Below, piece by piece: positions 1-9,300 of a DNA stretch of 64,000 nucleotides. The DNA is from Corallochytrium limacisporum (lineage: Eukaryota; Opisthokonta): positions 156,491 to 220,490 of the forward strand of contig PDIP01000002.1 of NCBI GenBank assembly GCA_002811645.1, read 5' to 3'. Each line of letters opens with the position of its first letter. Positions within the stretch are counted from its first letter, which is position 1. Under the pieces are notes generated by a model. That model worked only from the letters and a program-made list of their open reading frames with translations, ran no database searches and had not been told where the DNA came from. The translations under genes and the position numbers were made by a program.

Positions 1-3000
1 ACCATGACAACTGAATAATCGTACGTACGCTTCGCATCTGCACCTGCTGTGGCTGTTTGATGTGCGCGGATGCGAATATTATCTACATCATTGCCACGGT
101 ACGTCTTGGACCAATAATGTGCGATTGTGCGATTGATATTGTCCATCTTAAGCCTGTGATACTTCTGAATGGCTAGTTCGACAGCTCGGAATGTCGTATC
201 CAGATCACTGGCGATGACCTTCTGGATCTCAAGGTCTACCTTGATTTGAATCATTTCATCTTCTGCTGCGGCATAGTACTGTTGATACTCGTCCTTCATG
301 CGCTTTATCTCCTTCTTCCGGTTGTCCATGGTAGTAGCCAACGAGACCTCGTCGGTAATAGCTCTCTCCCGTCTCCGAACCTGTTGATCCATTTCGATCT
401 CAATATGTTCATTCGCCGAGCCAGGACCCCAGGTATGAGCAAACAGTTTCTTCAAATCTTCACACTCGGACTGCAGAGTATCTAAACCGGCCAGCAACTC
501 CTTAAGCTGGAGATTGTCTCTCAACTTCTGCTTCTGTGCATCCCTGGTGTCCTTGTCTTTTAACAATGCTTGTACATTGCTCCGCAGAGTCTGTACCGTG
601 TTCTCAGCAGTCTCCCTTTGTGTCACTATGTGCTTCAGAGAGGCCTTAATGTTCTGAATTCTGTCGAGGAGTTCTGCCTTGACTGTAGGTGAGGTGGCCG
701 CATGCAAAGACTTGAAGGAGGTAACAGCCTCTGTCATTTGCAGTAGTTCATCAGAGAGGCCGTGTAGTTCTTCTGCATGTCTCTCGCGAAGCAATTGAGC
801 TTGACGCACCGTTTCACGTTCCTTTGTTTGCAAGAGGCTTAATTCATTGCGGAGGCCTACAATGAGATCACCCGTAGCTTTAAATTCCTCATTCTTTAGC
901 GTGAGTGTTTCCTTGATTTGATCTACTTTGGCAACACCAGTCTCAAGTTCTCTACACTTCCCATTTGCCTGCTCGTGTTTCCTCCTGATTGTATCCATTC
1001 GGTGGTGGTGATCATCAATATCGCTTTGCACACGGTCGAATTCCGTGCCCAGCTTCTCATGTCGGCTCCGAAGATCCTCCAGGGCTTGGTACATTTCCTT
1101 TTCGGTTACGCCATCACCAAGAAACGATCGTGCTAAGGAGCTGAGGACCGATTGCTCTGCGGCTAGTCTGTCTTGGATGGACTCAATTTGTGTCTCCCTG
1201 TGCACAAGATCACGAATATCATGACGCAAAGTCTCATTGGCTTCCATTTGCTGTTGAAGCGTGTCCAGTTTCAGCTCTGACTCGAGCAGATGCTGCTCAA
1301 TTCGAACCAGCTGATGTTTCACAGATTCCATCTCCTTTTGTGCGGAAGTGTGATGCGCATTGTTCATCAGCTCCATCTTCACCCCTACGAGGTTCGTCAA
1401 TACGTCAATTCTAGTCACTGTCGGCTCAATCTGCGCTTCTTGTTGTCGTGCACGCTCTGGTAGTTTTTCTAGTTTCTCCTCCAACTTCCTTAAGAGATCG
1501 ATAGCATGCTGGCGCTTTTCAAAGGATCTCTGGCACAATGGACAACACTCATCTTCTTCCAGAGACTTAATCTGCTTCTTCACCTGAGCCTCTAGTACGG
1601 ACACTGCCTTCGAATTCACTTTCAGGCTCTGGAGGTGATGCTCTTCGTCCACCAAGCATTTTTGGACTTCCTCTAATGACTTGGTATCGTCGTCTTTGCG
1701 ACGTAGAGCTTCCATCTTTGCTTCAAGGTCTTCAAAGGCTGCCCTACGTTGCATGTCTTCCCTTCTCAAGTGTTCAAGCTCTGCCTTGGAGGCTGCGATC
1801 TCTTCCCGCAGATCGCTTTCCTCTTCACGCTTAGAGAATGTGTCCTCATCGGCCCGCTTTAGATTAAGCTTCGTGGAACTTACTTCTACATACCAGTCTG
1901 TGCCGGATTCCCTGGCCTTCTGGTGAATTGCGGTCAGTTCTGCCTGGAGATGCTTCTCCTCAATTTCCAATTGCATCTCCAGTTTCTCTACAGATGCCTT
2001 CTGCCTGAAGTACTCAGACGCACTTCGAAGGTCTCCTTCGGCCTGCTTAATCTCCACGGTGAGCTCTGTCCTCTCCTTGCGAATTTCATCGCGTCGGGCA
2101 TGCCAACGATTAACTTGCTCGGATTCCTCCATAGCAGTCATTTGTGCCTTGATTTCCTTTACTAGTCGCAGTTGGCGAAGGTATTCTCTATTGTCCTCTT
2201 CAATCTGCGCTACCTGAGCTCTCAATGCATCTTGCTCTCGTTTCAATATCTTCTGTTTCTGCTCTTGCTGCTGAATTCGTGTTTGGCGATCCTTCAGGGC
2301 CACTTGCGCCTCGTATGCCTGCCGTTCAGCAGCAGTCTCCTCTTCATGAAACGCTGCACGCTTTTCGCGTTGTGCTTCCTCCTTGTTGTTTTTGAGCATG
2401 CTTAGGGCGTCTTCAAATTCGAATGCCCCATCTTGGCTTTCTAAGCCTCCTGTGGATATAGCGATAGGAAATTGTTGTGCGAGCTTCTTCATCATTGCGA
2501 CCTTCTCGCTGCAGCGAGCTTCAAAATCAACATCCTGCCTTTCCACCCCACCGAGGTCCCTGCCAAGTTCCTTTTCTGTTTGGTTCAGCTGCTCCAGTTC
2601 CGCTTCATTTGTTAACAGTTCAGTTCTAGCTTGCTCGAGGTTCCTGTCATCTGTCGCGTCAGCGAAACAGTCCGCTGCAATCAACTGCGTCAGGTCGTCT
2701 ACGGTAGCTTCCGCCATTAAATTGGACCCCAGTCGTGATTGCAAGTGCTCCACAGTCTCATTGCGGTGACCTAGCGTTGACTGCTTGTCTTCTAGTTCCC
2801 GTTCAGCCTGACGCTTCTCTTTTAGTTTCTCTCGCAATTCAGAGAGCCTCATCGATATGCTTGTTACTTCTTCTGTAAGCTTTGCATGCTCGGCATATTT
2901 TGTGTTCAGTTCTGCCTCGGCAGCTTTGTATGCACGCTTCTTCGTCTTTGCGATAGACACCTCCTTCATCTTGTTCTCAACATCTCTTTCGTTCAGTATC

Positions 3001-3617
3001 CTTTTCTGAGCGATGTCCTTCTTCTGTTTCTTTAGTTCGTTCAGCACTTGCTCATACCGATCGGAACTGAATATCTCATCAAACTTCTTCTTCACTGAAG
3101 AATTGTCTTTCAAAGGCCAGTTGCTGTCCTCTTGATGACAGAAAATAACATGCTCAAGCACAGACTTCGGCACCGCAAATAGTCCCACCACCTCATTGTC
3201 AAGGGTAGCAACTCTCGTGGCCCTTTGAACTCTCTGCCCAGTGATTTTGTCAATAAAGGTCAACTCACACTGTAAAGTTTTCACTGACGGATTATTTGCA
3301 CGGTCCAATTTTGACTCTAACCTTCGAGTACACTGGTAGTAATTACCATCCTTCGAATAGAAGGAAAGCTCCACTTTTGCCTTCGTATCCGAACTCTTGC
3401 TTACTCTTGGATCATGAACAAAGAACGTTTTGTTGGATGGAGACTCGCCCGTAGTGACATACTTCAAGGCTTCAATGATAGTTGTTTTTCCAGCTCCATT
3501 CTCGCCACAGATGATAGTTAACGGACCACTGGTAAAGTCTATAGCCTGCTCGCGCTGAGATCTCGATCCTGCAAAGGAACGAAGTCCAGAAAACTTTAGG
3601 GTGTCGAGATACGCCAT
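1..3617 (-). CDS. RAD50: RAD50 DNA double-strand-break repair ATPase, C-terminus cut off by window edge
   Basis: RAD50 is the SMC-like ATPase of the MRE11-RAD50-NBS1 complex, which tethers and processes DNA double-strand breaks and activates checkpoint kinases in the nucleus. The frame opens at an ATG (3617-3615) with MAYLDTLKF and is open without introns for 1,205 codons to the window edge. Visible landmarks are Walker A GENGAGKTT (about residues 38-46), the Q-loop HQEDSNWPL (Q about 162), long heptad-rich coiled coils, and a central zinc hook CPLC (about 692-695), close to the human hook position near 681. The last residues seen, around TYDYSVVM, correspond to the strand just before the ABC signature, so the signature motif, Walker B and D-loop lie outside the window. 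About 100 residues are missing compared with the usual 1,300. It is transcribed divergently from the MAGUK gene. Confidence 0.97.
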   Translation of the reverse strand, partial: MAYLDTLKFSGLRSFAGSRSQREQAIDFTSGPLTIICGENGAGKTTIIEALKYVTTGESPSNKTFFVHDPRVSKSSDTKAKVELSFYSKDGNYYQCTRRLESKLDRANNPSVKTLQCELTFIDKITGQRVQRATRVATLDNEVVGLFAVPKSVLEHVIFCHQEDSNWPLKDNSSVKKKFDEIFSSDRYEQVLNELKKQKKDIAQKRILNERDVENKMKEVSIAKTKKRAYKAAEAELNTKYAEHAKLTEEVTSISMRLSELREKLKEKRQAERELEDKQSTLGHRNETVEHLQSRLGSNLMAEATVDDLTQLIAADCFADATDDRNLEQARTELLTNEAELEQLNQTEKELGRDLGGVERQDVDFEARCSEKVAMMKKLAQQFPIAISTGGLESQDGAFEFEDALSMLKNNKEEAQREKRAAFHEEETAAERQAYEAQVALKDRQTRIQQQEQKQKILKREQDALRAQVAQIEEDNREYLRQLRLVKEIKAQMTAMEESEQVNRWHARRDEIRKERTELTVEIKQAEGDLRSASEYFRQKASVEKLEMQLEIEEKHLQAELTAIHQKARESGTDWYVEVSSTKLNLKRADEDTFSKREEESDLREEIAASKAELEHLRREDMQRRAAFEDLEAKMEALRRKDDDTKSLEEVQKCLVDEEHHLQSLKVNSKAVSVLEAQVKKQIKSLEEDECCPLCQRSFEKRQHAIDLLRKLEEKLEKLPERARQQEAQIEPTVTRIDVLTNLVGVKMELMNNAHHTSAQKEMESVKHQLVRIEQHLLESELKLDTLQQQMEANETLRHDIRDLVHRETQIESIQDRLAAEQSVLSSLARSFLGDGVTEKEMYQALEDLRSRHEKLGTEFDRVQSDIDDHHHRMDTIRRKHEQANGKCRELETGVAKVDQIKETLTLKNEEFKATGDLIVGLRNELSLLQTKERETVRQAQLLRERHAEELHGLSDELLQMTEAVTSFKSLHAATSPTVKAELLDRIQNIKASLKHIVTQRETAENTVQTLRSNVQALLKDKDTRDAQKQKLRDNLQLKELLAGLDTLQSECEDLKKLFAHTWGPGSANEHIEIEMDQQVRRRERAITDEVSLATTMDNRKKEIKRMKDEYQQYYAAAEDEMIQIKVDLEIQKVIASDLDTTFRAVELAIQKYHRLKMDNINRTIAHYWSKTYRGNDVDNIRIRAHQTATAGADAKRTYDYSVVM

Positions 3618-4329
3618 GACATACCGGACTTTCCTATTGAGTGTAATCTATCATTGGTTTCCAGTACATGAAATAAGACCTTTGCGGCCTTCTGCACGCA
3701 GTGTCAAATACGTTGATCCTGCACAATCCACGAACACGATGGTCTCACCTAAGATGGTCCCTACCCGCTCTGAGGTAAGCGAGATTTGCATGGCTGCTCC
3801 CACAAATTTGAGACCACTCTCCATAGATAACTCACTTTATCTTTTCGCGCCAAATACGCATTGTATATATATATTTTGGATCCGTCAAGAGGCTTGGAGT
3901 GGGGAAATCTGATTCATTTTCGATTAAATATTTTCTGTTATTAAGAATTGAGGTTTTGATTTGGAATATGGAATCCGGTCAACGCCTGCTGATTGGTTGT
4001 TCGTGACCTCTGCCTTCTCCTGCTCCCCTGGCCCGCGCCTTGGGGCGAGCACCTCCGGAATGGGACACCGGAAGGGGGGCGCAAGCCCGAACAGAGCCTC
4101 GTACGTACGGACGAACGAAGGGTGTCGATGAGTGAGTCTTCGTACCATGCACGCTTAGTGAACTCTTCAGAGTATTCCTTGCTTTCCGAATATGGGGGTC
4201 TGGTACTTCAAATTTTGGACCGTCATCGTTAAAGGTAACAATCCAATAGATCAAAAACACAAATGGTTCCCATATTAATGCCGCGCCAGTATTGTTTTAG
4301 GTTATTGCGGAATGAGATAGTTGTTCACC
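3618..4329. promoter_or_regulatory. Divergent RAD50/MAGUK intergenic region
   Basis: The 712 bases between the two start codons must hold both promoters. A GC-rich block at about 4015-4110 contains C-runs, a G6 run (4074-4079) and CCGGAA/TTCCGG-like ETS-type words; the flanks are AT-rich. An AT-rich TATATATATAT stretch lies at about 3864-3874. No individual factor site can be proven from sequence alone. Confidence 0.5.
3651..3824 (-). CDS. Possible small ORF (57 codons) just upstream of RAD50
   Basis: An ATG-started frame runs MESGLKFVGAAMQI... to ...RKGLISCTGNQ and stops with TGA directly followed by TAG, 33 bases before the RAD50 start and in the same frame. It could be an upstream ORF in the RAD50 leader, a small independent gene, or chance. 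Its composition, with alternating hydrophobic strands such as ETIVFVD, looks protein-like, but I recognise no family. Confidence 0.25.
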   Translation of the reverse strand: MESGLKFVGAAMQISLTSERVGTILGETIVFVDCAGSTYLTLRAEGRKGLISCTGNQ

Positions 4330-6381
4330 ATGGATGGTCTTCCGCCAGGAGATTTGGCGGCACTCCTTGCGGGCTGGCCGAAAGCGCTTGAAGAGGTTCT
4401 ACAGGCCCAGTCTGGGGACGACAAAAAGATCAATATTGACTTTGTCAGAAGTTTCTTGAGCTCGAAATCATATGAGACAACACTAAAGTGCTTCAAGATT
4501 GCCCAGGAAGCAAGTAATAAGAAGCTTGAGAACGCAAAGGCACCGACGCGTGAGTCTTTAAAATGTTTGGAACGTACATTGGCAGCTCTAAATGAGGATC
4601 CTGAAGCATCCTGCGGACTCGATCCGGATGAGCTGCAGCAATTACTCACTCTCCTCAGCTCTCCTCACCTTCACAGTATATTGCGAATTTGCGATCGAGT
4701 TGTGACGGGACAATACGCCAATTTCGACGCGGATACTTCGATACCAGCAAGTGGAGAGGGTGTCGTTGAAGGTGTTGCAAGTCCTCCCGTGGCCGCGGTG
4801 CCCACCGACGACGTGCTCCCAACTTCCACGGAATCCACGACAGCGCAAGAAGATAAAGTCGACGAGGTCAAGATTTCATTCATCGAAAAGAAGGATAATG
4901 CCGTTATCTTGAAGTCTAGAGAGGGTGCCTGGTCACGGTGCGGAGTTAATGTCGTTCGGTGCACGTCAGGGACATTCCGAATTGCAATGCTGGACGTTGA
5001 TGCCGTTCATCCCGTCATAGCTGAACACCTTCGTATTGCTTACGAACTCGCAGAGATCAATGACAACCCAACCAAAGGAAGGGAGCCCGACTATCTTGCT
5101 AGCATTTGTAGATCGCAACAAACAAATGTTCTCAAGTTTGTACCCCCCAAGGCGGAGTTTGTCGGATACGATGAAGTCCCTGGTGGCTCAACCATCCTAC
5201 GCTCCATGATCCAGTACGTACCGGAAGATGATGAATACGTTGGACACGCAAGTCTAGCGCTACGGTTAAGCAAAGGCACATTGTTTTACGTTACAACTTG
5301 GGCTGCTAAATCTGTATTTTGGACTGGACGATTAGTTAACCCGGCGACCGGGGAGCCGACCGGCGTAACAGGACTGATTCCAAGTACTTCTCACGCAGAG
5401 GAAATGTTCTCTGGGAGGGTCAGTGCCACACACAGTGATGAGCTTGCAGCACACTCACCTAGAACTAAGAGGAAGAAGTCTCGCTTCCTTGGCATTGTCC
5501 CGCGAAGCAGGAAGTCAAAGAGCGACTCCTTGCTGAAAGCGGAGGATGCTTTGCATGGAAAATCGAATGATGAGGTATTGCTGGACTCGGAGCACGCGTA
5601 TGAGCAGGTGGTTTGGAACGATCCTGTTGGAAAAGAAACCCGTCCGGTTGTGTTCTGCCTAGTCGGTCCCAAAAATGTGGGCCGTAAAGAGATCCGGGCC
5701 AATCTAATTAAAGACTACCCGACGGTGTTTTCAACACCGGTGCACGTCACCTTGCCGGCGCTCGGGGGAGTAGACACTGCAACCGTTAATGGCAAGGGTG
5801 CAGGCTCGAACCAAAAGAAGGGAACTGCTGCTTTCCGCAGTACTTTTCGAGACAAGGGAAAGAAGTCGATGAACACGTCCGAGCCGTCCGCAGCATTTGA
5901 CCTCGATGGTTATATTGAAGTCTTCCCGGAAGCCCAGCCACCGTATGGCATTACAGTGGACAGTCTAATTCGTGCCACCGAGAGCGGAGTCAAGGCGTGT
6001 CTGTACAACTGCGACATTACCACTGCTATCAAACTGCGGAAGCGTACAGATATTGACTGCGCTATCGTGTTTGTTACCACTCCCACCATAGAGGTACTCA
6101 AGCGCCTGCGCCCCGGGGTGCCTACTGATATCCTCTGCAAGCTGCCGAACGAATGCGCAGAGATGCGGGCAACCTTCGAGCAGTACTTTGACTTTAGCAT
6201 CACCAATGCGGTTCTGGAAGATAGTTTGACCAGCTTCATCAATCTAGTGACAAAAATGAGCGAGTGCGGTCGGTTCATCCCCATGCCGCACACCCATCCC
6301 AAACGTACGTACAAGAACGGTAGCTTCGTCTCTCCTGATGCAGCCTCCAGTCGCAACCACCATGACGGCGATGTCCCGTGA
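4330..6381 (+). CDS. MAGUK scaffold protein, MPP/PALS-type (L27-L27-PDZ-SH3-GuK)
   Basis: This 683-residue protein is a membrane-associated guanylate-kinase scaffold of the p55/MPP class, which gathers receptors, adhesion proteins and signalling partners under the membrane. The start is the ATG in TTCACCATGG; upstream in-frame codons lack an ATG. Domains in order: an L27-like helix set (about 1-60), a second L27 (about 97-130, core LLSSPHLHSILRICDRVV), a divergent PDZ (about 178-273, ending NVLKFVPPK), SH3 (about 291-352, ending GVTGLIPS), a basic HOOK (about 376-399), and a guanylate-kinase domain (about 436-655, ending FIPMP). The kinase P-loop is GPKNVGRKE, degenerate as in MAGUKs generally, so it should bind protein rather than phosphorylate GMP. 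A Gly/Ser/Lys-rich insert (about 478-520) sits inside the GuK domain. The PDZ lacks a recognisable GLGF loop. MPP-type MAGUKs are an animal and animal-relative trait. Subfamily placement needs a tree. Confidence 0.88.
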   Translation: MDGLPPGDLAALLAGWPKALEEVLQAQSGDDKKINIDFVRSFLSSKSYETTLKCFKIAQEASNKKLENAKAPTRESLKCLERTLAALNEDPEASCGLDPDELQQLLTLLSSPHLHSILRICDRVVTGQYANFDADTSIPASGEGVVEGVASPPVAAVPTDDVLPTSTESTTAQEDKVDEVKISFIEKKDNAVILKSREGAWSRCGVNVVRCTSGTFRIAMLDVDAVHPVIAEHLRIAYELAEINDNPTKGREPDYLASICRSQQTNVLKFVPPKAEFVGYDEVPGGSTILRSMIQYVPEDDEYVGHASLALRLSKGTLFYVTTWAAKSVFWTGRLVNPATGEPTGVTGLIPSTSHAEEMFSGRVSATHSDELAAHSPRTKRKKSRFLGIVPRSRKSKSDSLLKAEDALHGKSNDEVLLDSEHAYEQVVWNDPVGKETRPVVFCLVGPKNVGRKEIRANLIKDYPTVFSTPVHVTLPALGGVDTATVNGKGAGSNQKKGTAAFRSTFRDKGKKSMNTSEPSAAFDLDGYIEVFPEAQPPYGITVDSLIRATESGVKACLYNCDITTAIKLRKRTDIDCAIVFVTTPTIEVLKRLRPGVPTDILCKLPNECAEMRATFEQYFDFSITNAVLEDSLTSFINLVTKMSECGRFIPMPHTHPKRTYKNGSFVSPDAASSRNHHDGDVP

Positions 6382-9300
6382 AACACATAAGGGACTTGTT
6401 CGCCAATCTCTTTGAAAATTATGACTTCTTTACATTTGTGAATAGACGAGTTGTCCAATTCTCCAATATGGCAGGAAGACAACAGATTATTGGACGTTTG
6501 GCGCCACACACCACACCCCCTATCTTTCATGTCCCTCCTTTCTGCGGATCTCGTTTCTCTCGATCGCTGCTGTGCCTTTGTCCGCACTGATATCTTGCTG
6601 TGTGGTCAGGTCGGTCGGGACAGCACCGCCACACACACTGTCTCCCTCCCTCTCGCTCTCTCAACGTCCCTCGCTCTCCGCATACGCTGCCTTGCGTACT
6701 CGTGGAGTGGAGACTAAAGCATTCGTGGTTGGTTGGCCCCCCGCCCGGCCCTCCTTCCCTCCGCTCAATTTTGACAGCGCTTCTGAATGGTTCCACCAAA
6801 AGGGCCCCCTCCTCCCCGGGGGGGGGGGGGCCGTCCCCGCCGGGAAACGTCCATCAGCCACGACCGGCAGAAACAAGAGAGGAAACCACCAAAGCGCGCA
6901 TTAAACTTACCTTTTGTGCCCCGCTCCCGCCGCCTCATGGCCTGAAAAGATCCTGCCCGCCTCGTAAAGATCCTTTGCCGCTCGTGATGAGAATTTTTGG
7001 CATTTTTCACCGCTGGTTGTATCCGGCTGTAGTGAAATTGAAAGGGACCGCGCGCAATTTTCCAATATCCCTGTCGTCGAAAGCAAACTTTCTGAATACG
7101 AGGCGCGTCACCAAGACATCATCAAGGAACGCCACAAGAGTATTCCAAACCAGTGACTGCTTGGGACGTTTACCGGTGGTGAAACGAGCGTGTCAGTGCG
7201 CATTACCAAAGGGAAGAATTCGACTCCTTTCAGATATCCTCTCGATACTGTCGTCAAAGTGAAGCGCATCCACACAAACACATATGGGAACTCGATCGCG
7301 CACGGGGATGACGGCAGCCACACCCCATTCATGAAGGATCTAACCGCTGTATATTGCCGCGGCTCTTTTCTGATCACTTGTAACTTTCTGTTCATCGATG
7401 ATGGCAGTCCGTTGGCGTTGGATGGCTCTTTTTCTGGCTTCTCGGTGGGATCTGTGCGGTGACATTGCGACTTCCCCTGCGTTGGTGCCAAAAGTAGTGA
7501 CCTGGTGGTGGAACCACAGATGATGTTACCGGGCACAATGATGGGGCTCGAGTTCTATAGCCCACTTTGTCGGTTCCATCCTCATCAATTTGAGCCACTA
7601 GGGGTTTCAAAAGGAACAGATGATGTCCAAGGAATCTACCGAGTGCAAGTGACATATTGAGGTCCCAGATTGGGTGAGACTCCCAAGACTTTCGTGGGCA
7701 GCAGAATGTCCCCATCGAAAGGTGGTGTTCTTCAAAAGGAGTGCCAGCACGGGCAGTGTCTATTGAGCTGTAGGGGGATGGGAAGAGCTCCAGCTCCTGA
7801 ACACGATGTGTTCGTTATTGTGATTCTGCAGTCCCACCCAAATGTCACCCTTAGTAGAAATCACTGCCATACACCCATCGAGACCACATGGAGACAAGCC
7901 AGCGAGTAGGTTCCGCATCTTTCGATTTCGTGCGTCGTCCTTTCATTCCAAAACCACCCCCACACTCACAGGCGAAATTTTTTTTTCTCCACGCTCCCGC
8001 TCTAGCCTTCATTTTCCGATGTCATTTCCTGTCTGGTGCTCTGCCTTTTTTGCGGCGCCCCTCCTCTTCGTCCCGCCCGGGGAGAGGGGGGGGCGCTTGA
8101 CATAAAATCGCCGCTATAAATAATAGGAGTGGAATGATTCCAAAATTTCCGACTTCGGCCGTCTCCGCAAGTCGCAGCTTTTTTGGTGCACAACACACAC
8201 ACTCCTGCGACGTTAATTGAAACGATAAAATTTCTCATCCCTCTCCTCGTTGTTGTACAAACCACCAACAGCCACCCCTCGTTCATTCTGCAGAAAAAGG
8301 GAGCCAAGATGCCTTAAGAATACGAGAAAAAGAGCCCGAGCAGTCAGTCTCGCACACACATAAACAATATGAAGTCACTGGTGAACGGGTCTCACAACCA
8401 CAGAATGACTCACTGGTACGCTCAGTATTACCACACCGGCGCGGAATGGCGCACAAAGGCTGGCACCCCCACCTAACTACACCACCTGGGGGCGCCTGCA
8501 CTTACGCAAATAGCTCAACTGCCACAGCAGGAACCTGAGCCCCCAGAAGTAAAAGATGGCCTAGTAAAGACTAAGCTGAACCAACCAACCAACTTCACAG
8601 TTGTGTCGGCTCCCGCGCGCCACACCCAGAGACATCTCATCTATGCACATGCATGAGCACGCCGTTTCAGTTCCTGTTCAGCAGTCAACAGCAGCGGCAA
8701 CAAACGCGCAATCATGAGCAGGTATCCGCTTGACGAGACGTGCCCGAGGAGCGCGACGGACTCAACTGTGAATACGTGGCTTATTGGGTCATCATCACCA
8801 CCAAACACGGGAAAGAGGCTTTGCATACCAAGTCTTTGACAATGGTGTCGCAGTGGAGGACAGCAGCCACCCAACAGCACGGCGCAACGCCGGTACAGCC
8901 AAAGGCAGGTAGCGGTGTTGGTGTGCTTAGTATCACCACCATGCCTTCTGCAATGTTATTCGCCTTGGCTGGGCACTTAACACCAACCGGGACACTCTTC
9001 TGTGGTGTATTTTCCGCACACATGATGCCACCTTCTTCTTTTGGTAAACCCCGTCCTGGTTCATTCACTATTAAACCTAAGACACCACCGGCAACCTCTG
9101 ACCTACCGCTGCCCCTGGAGAAGGCAAGGGAGGGGGAGTGTGTGTGTGTGTCGAGGTGTCTTACACGTCGGAAAGGAATTTTTTTTTTTCCTTCCCAATC
9201 GTGGCCCGCTTACTTGCCTGCCCATACATACATCGTCTACCGTCGCCACCAAACCGGCCCGTATGGGTTGGGGCAATGGGAGCCAGACGACCCTGTACGA

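Noticed and set aside
4321-4329. A longer MAGUK start at TTG (MFT extension)
   Set aside because: TTG is not a normal eukaryotic start, and the next in-frame ATG at 4330 has a good context (CACCATGG).
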